From Allium sativum (lineage: Eukaryota; Streptophyta; Magnoliopsida; Asparagales; Amaryllidaceae), in NCBI GenBank assembly GCA_030737875.1, contig CM060911.1, positions 98,786,599 to 98,850,598 of the forward strand: DNA of 64,000 bases, written 5' to 3'. The position numbers were made by a program, and so were the translations under genes. A model generated the notes under the pieces. The model was not told the DNA's origin, did no database searches, and worked only from the letters and a program-made list of their open reading frames with translations. Numbering within the stretch: the stretch's first letter is position 1; each line of letters starts with the position of its first letter. Below are positions 35,471 through 47,171 of the stretch, one piece after another.

Positions 35471-37168
35471 ATTATGGCCCATTTCCCCTATATATCATAT
35501 TTATAGTTTTTGGTATGTAAATTATACCAAATTATGTGTCACTAACCATGATTATTCTAAACATGACAATTACTCACAATTATGACTAAATTCAAAATTG
35601 TGCTTATATACTTATTATGCCAAATTAACTTTAATTAACCCAATTTTGATTTAGCATCCTAATTTATAGTTCATGGCAAAACTAGAATTATTATTCTAGT
35701 TTACAGTTTGTGTAAATACTAGATTTACGAGCCAATACTGGATTCAAATTACACATCCTATAATTCATATAAAATCTACCCAATTTGCATTTTAATAGAC
35801 ATGCCATAATACATGTTTCCAATTTATGCCAATTTCCAAGTTTATAACTACGTTTTAGTAAATTTCATATTTTGCCCAATTCGTATTCCCATCGTTCGTA
35901 TAATCGTGATTCAATCTAGAATATAGATAAATCTAGATTCGTAGATAAAAGGGAATGAACCAAAGATGCCATGAAGAGATAGACATAATAACTGGCATAA
36001 AATGATAATTTACTAATTACAGATCTAACGAATTACACTGAATAAATTGATTTTAAGCATCGAAGGCCTATAGATCTGATAATATTATGACATGGAAAGG
36101 GTTGAATAAATAACATAGGTTCATGTATATGGGTACATCTAACTTAATAGACAAATTCCCATAATCAAGATCCAAGGATAATTAAGAATAGTCTGAATAT
36201 ATAATCAAGTTTAGACCCAATTTCTCATTTATAATCCTAGGCAATACTTTCCTAGTCATGAGTCATAGGCATTTAGTCACAGTTGTCCTTGTTATGTCAT
36301 AGGCAATAGTTTATGTTTCCTAACCAAAGTCATAGGCTTGTGTTCATAGTCATAGGCAAGGTCTAATTGGTCATTAATCACAATGGTTCTTAATCAAGTC
36401 CAGAAACATGTATAAACATAGATCCGAGTGAAGAGATTAGGCATATTCCTTTATTCCTTTAATTTCATGTCACAAATAAACGAAAACGTTCAAATCTAAA
36501 AGTAACTGACTCACAAAGATTAGATTAGATTCATAGAAAAACAGTCATTGAAGTCTTTTGAATCTTCACATGAATCCTAGCGTGTTTTGAATCTCCTCTT
36601 GAAAGTCTTGAGAAGCATTTCCTCATCTTGATTTATTTTATATATTATTTTATTTATTATTTATTTTAGAGGAGGAGAAGAAGCCATGTTCATCCAGAGT
36701 TTGTGCAGCATAAGGTTAGAGAAGAATGGTGTAAAGAGAATGAGACTAGGGGGCTGTTTATATAGGATTGCAAGTTAATTTGAGCCGTCGATGAAGCTAG
36801 GTTAAACCAGAGCCGTCCATTCTAAAGAGAAGCCAATTATGTTCACAATTACTTTCTTAATTAACATTTACTATTATTTGTGAATCCATATAAATACGTA
36901 TACATTAGATACATTTCCCCTTTACACATTTATTATTATTTTTGTATGCATATTAAATACATCTCCCCTTTGCACACTTATTATTATTTTTGTATGCACA
37001 TTAGATACATCTCCCCTTTGCAAACTTATTATTATTTTTGTATGCACATTAGATACATCTCCCCTTTGCACACTTATTATTATTTTTGTATGCACATTAG
37101 ATACATCTCCTCTTTTCACATTTATTAAATTAGCAACTTTAGTGTTAACAGAAATACGGGGTGTTACA
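35471..37168 (-). repeat. LTR C2, right part, resuming after element D
   Basis: It starts with the ATTAT duplication of D and ends GGGTGTTACA like C1 and C3. A TATATAAA box on the minus strand is at 36757-36764. The stretch from 35480 to 36650 is AT-rich with CATAGGCAT-type simple motifs and no frames of note. The next bases (37169 onward) belong to the LTR of element B, so C2 was inserted there. Confidence 0.82.
36925..37116. repeat. 48-bp tandem repeat, four copies, in C2
   Basis: Four adjacent 48-base units of the form CACACTTATTATTATTTTTG...CATCTCCCCTTTG begin at 36925, 36973, 37021 and 37069. As 48 is divisible by three, they produce a meaningless repetitive frame on each strand. Confidence 0.85.
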
Positions 37169-40100
37169 AACTACCCAGAAAAAGCCTGCTAATGCCTGAA
37201 TACAAGGCTACTCGTGTAGAAAAAGGGGCACCCGAGTTTGCAAGTGAAACAAACTACTAGTCAGTCATGGGACTGGTATGAGAAATCTACTTAACACATT
37301 TACAATATGGCTAATCACAGGCCACGCCACTTTCGCGGAAAGAGTTTACTCCATTGGATTGCCAGTGCTTTAAAACGAATAATTCTTTTAAAACATCGCA
37401 ATGCTTTTTAAAAAAATGAAGCCACTATAAGACTCGGTTCCCATCACATAATGCAACGCAAACCGGAGGATAGAGTTTTACCTTATAATGGACAAAATAT
37501 GCTTGATACGTATAAAACAAAAGCATTTGATATTATTACTAGTGTTTATATGCATCAAAAACAATTTCAAATCATAACTATCAATCATAGATGGCATTAA
37601 TGCCCTATACCACTATGTCGCCATATATAGGTATACAATCAAAACCGCACAATCACGTATTTGGAAATTGGATTTCCGTCATGAACCAAGGCAAAAGATA
37701 GTCCTTACCGAATTCGAGACTGTCCAGCTCGAGTCTCAGGATCAGAACGCATCGACCCTTGGAGCGACAGGGCCGGTCCACTGATGTGGATTAAAATTCC
37801 TGAACACTGCGTTTCCCCGCCCTTTGGGGCGTAAGTGAGCCAACGAATGACTCCATCGGTCCCAGATCGACCGATATAACCAAGGTGCCTCGCAACAGCA
37901 ACAACCACATAGGTGAAAATAATATAAATGTCAGCCAGTTTAAGCACCGACACCACCTCTAGCTAGAAGGAAACGCATTCCCTCCCTGAGGTCCTTCTCC
38001 CGTTTCTGGTTCATACCGGGGTGTGAGGTTCGCGAATTCACGTTATACACAAAGCTATGCCACACAGGCGGTGCTTTGATCATCACCACAAGACTTAGCT
38101 ATTCAACAGAAGCCTTGATCATTTACCACTTAGGCATGCCACACTAGCAATTCATGCCATGCGACTGATGTCGATCGATATACAACCTCTGAGCTCGTGC
38201 GTCTCAGAGAAGGGCGTTAAGCAAAAGAATAAATTCTCCGCCGCCAAACAGATGTATATTTAATAGAGATCAATCAACACAGAATAAAATCCAATGCAGT
38301 CCATTTACAAGTCCGTTCTGGGTCTAAATGAAACCGGAGGCACTTTATACCTCGCAAACCCATCGACCTCCACGTACGTTTGGACGATCACCACTCATTA
38401 TCCATATTTCGGGATGCCTCCCAATCAGGACATCAGTTATCATCCAAACGAGGTGAAGATCTCCGGTCTTCGACCACCGTCTTCATCTTCGATTTCTCAT
38501 CGTCGACTCAGTTATTCAGAATGGGATAAACCCGGTCTTTCTGAGCAACTCGCGTATGCAATAAACAAATGCTACACAAACACGATATACGTTTTATTTC
38601 AATTCATCAGTCACTAACCATAAATCAGTAAGAGAACGATTTCCCAAATATTAACCCCGAAGGCCGAAACCAACATCAGATCAAAAACCCAGGAAACCAT
38701 TCGACTTAGCCAACCTTCAGTTAGTTTCTAAATTTCACATCCATATCGTTTATAATCTTTTATAACAATTTACCGCTATTTTTATTTATTTTAAAATAGC
38801 CAATTTATTCAAATGACGCTTTGGGCCATAACGCGGCCGTGGCGCTGTTTTTCTTCAGATTTGATTTACACATATATGAAAATCTAACCATTGGATCTTC
38901 ACAAAATTTACATCATTAGAAATATCTTTTCAAAACGAATCCAACGGTTTCAGTTTTGGGAAAATCCGACGGTCGGATCTCCCGGCACACTCGTTTGAAG
39001 TTTCGATTTCAAAATACGAACTGCAGCGTCGTTATTCGATTTAATTTAATTATATATTTATATATATATATAAATATAATCGATTATGGCACTGTTTTTC
39101 TTCAGATTTGAATTAAACATTCCAGACAATCCAATCGTTGGATCTTTACAAAGTTGGTGCCGTTGGAAAGATATTTCCAAAGCGAACCCAACGGTTGAGG
39201 TTTCGGGAAAATCCGATGGTCGGATCTCCCGCACTAATCGTTTGAAATCACGGTTTCAAAATACGAACTGCAGCTTCGTTATTCGATATATTTCCATTCT
39301 ATTTATATATATATCGATTCTTCGATTTCAGAACTATATTCTTTTCATACATTTGATAAAAATGATATTTTTATCCAACCGGCAATTATTTCAACACTTC
39401 GCTATTTTTAACTATTCATGTATATAGTAAAAATGTGATTTTTATTGTAAAACAATTTATTTCAAAACATGATTATTTTATATAGTTCATATAGATGATA
39501 AAGTATGATTTTTATTATAAAATAATTTATTTCAAAACATGATTATTTTATATAGTTCATATAGATGATAAAAATATAATTTTTATTATAAAACAATTTA
39601 TTTCAAAACATGATTATTTTATATAGTTCATATAGATGATAAAAATATGATTTTTATTATAAAATAATTTATTTCAAAACATGATTATTTTATATAGTTC
39701 ATATAGATGATAAAAATATGATTTTTATTATAAAACAATTTACTTCAAAACTTAAATACCATTCAACACATGAATTTCCATTCAACGAATGAATTTCCAT
39801 TCAACACACGAATATAGTTTCAACACATGAAAATAATTCTAGCACATGAATATTATTCAAAATTTCGGCAGCATTAAGACAGGGTAGTTAAAACCTGGGC
39901 CGTCCCTAGTACGGCTCCTCGCTCTACCTTAAAGCCTCGCAGCTTTTGAAAATGGGGATTCATGCATCTAGTTCGCACGCAGGCGGCATGTATATTTTTT
40001 CATTTCCACAAACTAATCTTATGTGGTTTCAATCAAATAATTCTCAACCACAAACGGGTATTTTTCAACCACAATCATTCAATTTCAACCACAAACAATT

Positions 40101-40180
40101 CTAATCAACCATTTGTAATCAACCAATTTTCACACCAATCACAACCAATAAATATCGTCCATGGTTTGTGGACGAGGGGC

Positions 40181-40220
<40 letters not shown>

Positions 40221-41865
40221 AGCATTTCACTTCTATTTCAACACATATATAAATTTTACAATGCATAAATAAATTATACATCGAACGTACAACCTATACA
40301 ATGCTCATACATGAGGTGTACAATGCTTATACAAGTCATACATCGACCATATAATTTATACATCGTCATTTTCCATATTGTTTATAAATTAGAAATCTCA
40401 CATTGGGTTCCACTCCACCAAAAATAGCAGAAGGCTCATAAAAATATGCGGTCTCTTCTAGAATGTAGAAGACGTCCACACGAGTCCACTGTCTCTTGTT
40501 TCACTGAATTTCGTCAAGAAATGAAAAAGATATGATTTTTACGGTGAAATCAAAAACGGTAGCGCTTAGAAGTGCTATTATATAGTTAATTAATATAACT
40601 GCCGTTACCTCACACGTTCGTTCAAAACTAGGTTTGCACTTTTCTCGAAATCCGCGCGACTATATGACGATCGGCCTGCGCCACCTTGAAGGGCTTGGAG
40701 AGGGCTTCAGGCGCGACGTGGAGGGGGCCCACTCGATCGTGGCAAGAGGTGGCGGTGGCGAGTTGAAGTCGCCAACTTCCAGGCGTCAATTCTCCCTAAC
40801 CACACAACGAAAAAATCCAAACTATATATGGATTTAAAGATCTTCTCGAGCACTACAAAATTCTCCAAAGGGGCACTAGTTTTTATTGAGCAGATTAGAA
40901 GAAATCGATGAGAGAAGAAAGGAAAGGGTTTCCGCCTTCGTCGTGTTTAATCCGGGAGAGAGAAAACTTTGACCGACCAATCGGATTTTTTTGTTTATTT
41001 ATATATTTTAAAAAATCCAAAAATACCCCTTGTTACACACGAACACCAATCCAAACCCAACGACTGTCGCCCCTAGCTAAACACCTCCATTTCGAACACA
41101 ATGGGATATGTTTCGTAGGCTCATTCGGCTGTTTGAGTCAGTTTCTCTTCAAATTAAAATATAAAACATACAATTTTTGATTTGAACGTACATTTCAATT
41201 TAGCGGGGCCACATACTGATTCTAAAAATTACCAAAAAATAAATCTAGCTACGTTTTGACAATACGATCCCAACAAAACTAGTTTCGCCGAATTCCGAGA
41301 CCGTTTGAAAAATGGCCCATTTCTGGTCGATCCAATTTAACTGTAATTGACCAGAACACGTTTTCCTTTGCCACACTCACATACTAGCTTCAAAAATTAT
41401 TAAATTTGAAATCTAGCAATAATTTGACATCCCGGATCCAACAAAAGTGTTTTCGTCGAATTCCGAGGTCGTTTGCGAAATGGCCGTTTTCACGGGCTAT
41501 ATAAATTCCATAGCGACCTTTCTGAAAATTCATTTAGCCATAACTTTTGCTTCCCGCTATGGAACTTCGATTTTTCAGATTTGTTAGAAAGATATTCACT
41601 AACAGATTTAAATATTTTTGGTTTTACTCAAATCCGTTTTGTTTTGCACCCGGTACAGTCAGCCAAAATTTGAATTCAAATTTTGAAACTACCGCGCCAT
41701 TTCAGGCCTTGTTTATAATTAGAATTAATTATATTCGTTTTCAAATGTCGATTCAAACTTACTTTTCATCGATATTATTCAAAATATTTATTTTAAATAC
41801 TTAAAATTCACTAAAATAGCCAATTTAAAATTTTTAAATTGGTTCAGATTTTCCGGGTCGTTACA
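37169..41865 (-). repeat. 3' LTR of element B (outer end lost to C2)
   Basis: It aligns with 56965-58464 and with the LTR of A. On the minus strand it begins TGTAACGACCCGG at 41865. It lacks a block that A carries in its LTR at about 1340-1960; the related sequence is found inside B at 42000-42900. It contains a tandem repeat (39429-39750) and a TA run (about 40183-40220). No coding frames. Confidence 0.85.
39429..39750. repeat. About 71-bp tandem repeat in the B LTR
   Basis: Four to five units share 'GATTATTTTATATAGTTCAT', starting at 39471, 39541, 39612 and 39683. Element A has a single-copy equivalent, so the array expanded in B. Confidence 0.8.
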
Positions 41866-43052
41866 ATCTCCCCCACTTAAAACTTTTCGTCCTCGAAAAG
41901 GAACAAAGTCGAAAGTGGTATGATTAATCAACTCTACTTCCAATCTGGCTTCCATTCTCCAACTTATCAATTTTTGAGAAATTTCAAATTCTTCAAAAAT
42001 TTGGCTAACTCCCGGAATTTTCGAAAAATTTCGCCATAACCTCCTTTGTACGGGGAGGGGTTTGGAAATTTATTGGGCCGTATTAGGTACCCAATAAATC
42101 CTATAAAGCATACACATATTTGTAGTGATATATTCTGGTGTTTACAAGGGAGCGTGTATAGATAATAACTCTAGAGAATAAATTCTCGTCACCTTGTCAA
42201 GGCCTGAGGGAGTGTGTATTCTAATTGCTCCAGAGAATAAATTCTTGTCACGTCGTCCCGTGTGGGAAATAAATAATCCATGTGCCGTATCTAATGACTA
42301 AAGAGACGTGATTATTGTCAACTCCAGACCCGTGTGGGTTTTTTATTACTCTGGCAATTTATCGTTACAATTTTATATGGTCTATACCCGTCATCAGTTC
42401 AACCTGTAAAATATAGTCATTGCCATACAAGCCTCTCGCTCGTATGGTAAATCTTCCACCTCGTCACACAAGCTCCAAATGCTTATGTGGTATATGATGA
42501 ACTATGCCTATCTTCAAGAAGTATTCCATGTAGTGTAGTTCAAAATTAATTGTTACTATCCTATGGCGACGTTTATGATTACACACAGAACAACCAGCAC
42601 TCCGCATCCAATGGAATTCACAGGAGTTGATATAATAGTATTTCGCATCCAACTCATTAATGTTTACCTATTTGTCGGGCACGCAAATAATTTCTTTACT
42701 CAATAGCTATCCATTTACCTGTTCAAACATATATAATGCACATGTATATATTTCTACTTATTTTCATATCAGTTCAATGTGTGATTTAATCGAATAAATT
42801 CTACCATTCATTCTATTCTTGATTAAATTAACTATCGTTTCAATAAATTTAATTAATCAAATCTACTATCACACAACACAAACAACAATCAAATTGTTTT
42901 TAACTTTTCAAAAGTATACTAATCAATTCCTATACTCTTTTTAAATTATTCAGACTATAGAATTAAAAGTGCACATCTATGAAAACAAAATAACAACAAA
43001 GTAGAGAACAAATGGAAATCTCAAAATATGGTAAATGTACCTTGCACCGGAG
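41866..43052 (-). other. Polypurine tract and 3' non-coding region of element B
   Basis: The minus strand reads AGTGGGGGAGAT next to the LTR (41866-41877). The following 1.17 kb is non-coding, whereas in A the chromodomain ends about 100 bases from the tract. Parts resemble the LTR of A: 'TTTCGCCATAACCTCC' with 'TTTGTACGGG' (about 42028-42055; A 1430-1460), and 'TTTACCTATTTGTCGGGCAC' (42662-42681; A 1560-1580). Confidence 0.65.
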
Positions 43053-44447
43053 TCAATCAGAGATATCTACACGACACTTAGGATAGGCTTTCTGAATGCT
43101 CTCCTCAGTTTCCAAAGTACAATCTCATGGATCTCCACTCCATTGCACTTTGACTAAGTGAACCTTCTTGTTCCTCAGCTCTTTGGTTACTTTGCCAATG
43201 ATCTTTAGCGGCTCTCTTCTCACAGTCAATTCTGGAGTAATTTCAATATCTTGCTGAGCAGCTTCTTCCACGATCAAGTCTGGATCATGAACATGCTTTC
43301 GAAGTTGAGATATGTGAAATACATCATGCACTCTAGGAAACCAATCAGGCAATTGAACCCTATAAGCGAGAGTTCCAATACGTTCAAGAATAGGAAACGG
43401 ACCAATGAATTTGGGTGCCAACTTCCCAGTTTTACCGAACCGGATAACTCCTCTCATCGGCGAAACTTTCAAATATACATAGTCGCCAACAGCAAACGAT
43501 ATATCTCTTCTTCTCTTATCAGCATAGCTCTTCTATCGGCTTTGAGCGGCGAGTAATCGCTTCTTAACAAAATCGACTTTGTCGGTAGCTTCTCGGATCA
43601 TATCTGGCCCCAACACAAGTCTATTACCAGGTTCGACCGAACAAGCAGGGGATCGGCACGGTCTACCATACAATGCTTCGAATGGCGACATTGTCAGGCT
43701 CGCTTGGTAGCCGTTGTTATATGAGAATTCAGCCAAATGTAAATGGTCTTCCCATGATCCACCGAAATCTAGAACACAAGCCCGTAGTAAATCTTCTAGA
43801 ATATGATTCACCCTCTCAGTCTGACCATCTGTCTGAGAATGATAGGCGGTGCTTGGATTCAGCTTGGTTCCCAGTTCTACTTGAAATGCCTCCCAGAATT
43901 TGCTAGTGAATATTGGATCCCTATCACTCACTATACTGATCGGCACTCCGTGTAGTCTAACAATTTCCTTGAAGTATATCTGCGCCAGACACTGAGCAGT
44001 TCTGTTTGATCTGACGGGTATGAAATGGGCGGTCTTCGCGAAGCGATCTACGATCACCCAAATACTGTCATTTCCTTTCTTGCTTCTGGGAAAACCATCT
44101 ATGAAGTCCATGGAAATATGTTCCCACTTCCAACCTGGAACGTCCAGCGGTTGCAACAATCCAGCTAGTTTTTGTTGGTCGCTTTTGATTAGTTGGCATG
44201 TAGGGCATCGGCTAACATATATTGAAACATCTCTTTTCATAGCCTTCCACTAGAATGTTCGCTTGAGATTGTTATACATTTTGGCCACACCGGGATGGAT
44301 ACTCAGCTTGGATTTGTGACACTCGTCTAGTACTTCCCTTTTTAACTCGGGGATGTCTGGAACACAAATCCTTCCTTTCAATCTCAGGGTCCCATCGTTA
44401 TCTATTTGAAAACACGTGGGTTCGCCTTTCTGAATCTTTTTGATCAT
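43053..44447 (-). pseudogene. Element B integrase and chromodomain, multiply stopped
   Basis: The frame shows the zinc-binding part (HPG, CPTC), DDE residues (SMDFIDGFP, VSDRDPIFTSKFW, TDGQTERVN), IN tail (LAYRVQLPDWFPRVHDVFHISQLR) and chromodomain (HLVKVQWSGDP). Stops are a TAG for the Trp before KAMKRD (about 44249), a TAG for Gln near 43533, and a TGA for an Arg codon after WSGDP (about 43125). All fit C-to-T or G-to-A changes, as expected for deamination of methylated cytosine. It ends at TGA 43053-43055. Confidence 0.85.
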
Positions 44448-45795
44448 TTCCTTAATAAAATTATCATCCTTTTAAAGAATAGATATTTTGTCAATCAAGG
44501 AAGTCGTAATAATAAAGTTGGCGATCATTACATTCTTTCGACTCAGCGCATCGGCCACGCCATTGGCTTTCCCTGGAGTGTATAGAATCTCAAAATCGTA
44601 TGCTGCAAAGAACTCTAGCCAATGTTGCTGCCTCAGATTCAGGTCTTTCTGGGTGAACAGATACTTCAACGACTGGTGATCTGTGAACAATTCGAATTTC
44701 TCACCCAAAAGATAGTGTCTTCAAATTTTCAAAGCAAATACTATAGCCAACAACTCAAGATCATGAGTGACGTAGTTCTTTTCATGTGGCTTCAGTTGAC
44801 GGCTAGCATAAGCAACCACTTGACCTCTTTGCATTAACACTGCACCAAGGCCTTCTCTAGAGGCATCTGTCCAGACTTTTAAATCCTGATTGCCATCGAT
44901 AATGGTTAACACTGGAGCAGTTGTTAATCTTAACTTTAGCTTTTCAAAAGGCTCCTCACATTCTGAAGTCCACTTGAATTTTGAGTGCTTCTTCGTAAGC
45001 TTTGTCAAGTGACTAGATATCTTCGAAAAATCCTTAACAAACTTCCAGTAATAACTAGCCAATCCGAGAAAACTTCAGACTTTTGTGGGAGTACTGGGCT
45101 ATTTCCAATTTTGAATAGATATGATTTTACTTGGATCCACAGCAACACCTTCTTTTGATACGACGTGGCCAAGAAACTTCACTTCATCCTGCAAGCATAT
45201 ACATTTGGACAGTTTGGCTTTCAATACATTCCTCCTCAGAATTTCTATAACCTGCTCCAAATGTTTTTCATGTTCGGCCTTTGATAAAAACCAGAACAAA
45301 CTTATTCAAAACTCCTCTGAACACTCTATTCATCAAATCGATGAAGTAAGTTGGAGCGTTACATAAGCCGAACGGCATTACTAACCACTCGTAGAATAAG
45401 TCTGGACCTCTGAATGTTGTCATAGGAACACATTCTTCGGCAATACGAAGCGGATGGAAGCCTATAGCTAGGTCCATCCTTGAAAATACATGTGCTCCAT
45501 TCAGATGATCCAATAAATCATCGATTCACGGCAGTGGATATTTGTTCTTTATTGTCTGCTTGATCTAATCACGATAATCCACACATAGTCGCAGAGTACC
45601 ATCAGATTTTTGGACAAACACCACTGCTACTCCCCAATCAGAGAAACTAGGCCTGATCAGACCCTTCCATAAGAGCTGTCGCGTTTGATTGTCTAGTTCT
45701 TCTTTCTCCTTTAGAGTCATCCTCCAAATGGCGTGCACTACTCGCCTTGCATTCGGGATTAAAGCAATCTTGAAATCAATTTCCCTCTGCGGAGG
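44448..45795 (-). pseudogene. Element B reverse transcriptase and RNase H, fragmented
   Basis: RT and RNase H motifs ([71 protein letters not shown]) appear in several short open pieces (45268-45513, 45099-45299, 44721-45062, 44472-44708). The FIDDIL catalytic segment is disrupted near 45280. The 5' end of RT abuts element E at 45795; the protease side resumes at 54977. Confidence 0.85.
45791..45795. repeat. Target site duplication GGAGG, left of element E
   Basis: GGAGG precedes TGTTGACC here and recurs at 54977-54981 after TCTAACA. Element A keeps the same local sequence undisrupted (TGCGGAGGTAAG, about 7155), which gives the empty site. Confidence 0.92.
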
Positions 45796-47088
45796 TGTTG
45801 ACCTGCTTTTAAGTCAAAGCGGTCACACATGAAATCTCTGATCAACAATACGCTCCAGCGTTGGGAATATCGTCGGAAGACATGAAGTGATTTGGTTGAA
45901 ATCGCATCACAAACAAAGAAAGGCCCGGAACTCCTACCAGATGACCTTTTTTGGGCCCGAAAACAGCGATTACGGAGCTAAGCTCTATAACTCTTGTAGA
46001 ACTCTGAATTAGCTTTAGTTTGAGCTTTGGTTTATCTCAATCGGACTTACGGTTTGAAAGTTACGCCCGTTTCCGTGAACGCATGCAGAACCGGAAACCT
46101 GGAATTTAGCATTGAATAAATCCTCGGATCGGATCGGGTAAATCGGTTCGGATCGGAATGAGGAATCCTGCCTTCACAAACTCATCGTCCTCCCTCAACA
46201 CTGAAATTCCGGCTCGGATCGGAGACTCCGGTTCGGATCGGATGGAATGGAGCAATCCGACCCGCTTCACATCGGATCCTCACAAGAGCACAAAGTCTTC
46301 GGGTTGAAGACACCAACTCGGTTCGGATCGGACAACCGAACCGACCCGCCTTACATACTGCGCTGAAGTGCTTCCACTCTTCGGATCGAAGACACCAAAT
46401 CAGTTCGGATCGGATGTCCGAACCGACCCGCCTTGCACCAGATGTATAGCGACACGTCTCGTCTTCGGTTGGAATGCTCCGGATCGGTTCGAAAGGAAGA
46501 GGACCCGAACCGAACCGCTTCGACCTGCTGCTACACCTCAACTTTGACCTGTTCCCAAGGAGTAACTACCTCCTATTAATCCGGATCGGCTTACACCTGT
46601 CCTAACACGATCTGAAGACCACATCTCCACTATCTCCGAGATGGCCTCTCCACATGCCACGTGTCCCTCCGATCCGATCCGATTCAGGACTCCCAGCAGC
46701 TCCTCTACGCCTATAAATACACCACGAGATGGTCATTTCAAGGGACTTTTTTCCGTCACTAACACCTCCCGACCTCCATTACCAAGTATTCAAGGACTTT
46801 GGGTACTCCTCAACTCAATCAAACACGAGGCTATCGTGCATAAATTCAATCTCTTTTCTCCTCTTCTTCATTGTAAACACGAGGATGTCGTGTATAAGCT
46901 GCAAACAAACAACACTGTAATAGCTTCTTAGGATTCAAGAAAATATAAAGTGGATGTAGGCTTGGATTGAGCCGAACCACTATAAAAATCTCGTGTATTC
47001 CCTGTTTTTACTGCTTTTTATCTGTAATCTGTGATTTGTGAGGATTTCACATAGCATTTGGGTGTTAGGCCCAAATTTCGGTCTAACA
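45796..47088 (+). repeat. LTR1 of element E
   Basis: It runs from TGTTGACCTGC to GGTCTAACA. The U3 (46120-46620) is packed with about a dozen TTCGGATCGG-type motifs in both orientations, some paired as hairpins (GGTTCGG...CCGAACC at about 46320-46342). TATAAATA is at 46712-46719. It differs from LTR2 and LTR3 at several sites (for example 45980-46020 and 46190), and those two are more alike. Confidence 0.92.
46712..46719 (+). promoter_or_regulatory. TATA box of E LTR1
   Basis: TATAAATA lies about 370 bases before the LTR end and downstream of the TTCGGATCGG cluster. Equivalent boxes are at 50656-50663 (LTR2) and 54600-54607 (LTR3). Confidence 0.65.
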
Positions 47089-47112
47089 TTTTGGCGCGCC
47101 AGGAAGGGGCGC
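47089..47112 (+). other. Primer binding site region of element E
   Basis: TTTTGGCGCGCCAGGAAGGG follows the LTR directly. TGGCGC-type starts are usual for Tat/Athila-like elements, which use tRNAs other than initiator Met. I do not assign the tRNA. The same sequence follows LTR2 at 51033. Confidence 0.65.
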
Positions 47113-47171
47113 ACACGATACAACTTCTTCTACTAGCTTGAACGGAAGCAGATTATTTGGCTATTGGATCA

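Noticed and set aside
36880..37128. Frames of 65-82 residues with a 16-residue repeat on both strands
   Set aside because: They are produced by a 48-bp tandem repeat whose length is divisible by three; no start context, domain or conservation.
46641..46931. 96-residue frame downstream of the TATA box in the E LTRs (also 50585 and 54529)
   Set aside because: It is present in all three LTRs because they are copies; it spans the TATA box region and has no recognisable domain. An LTR-encoded peptide is not supported.
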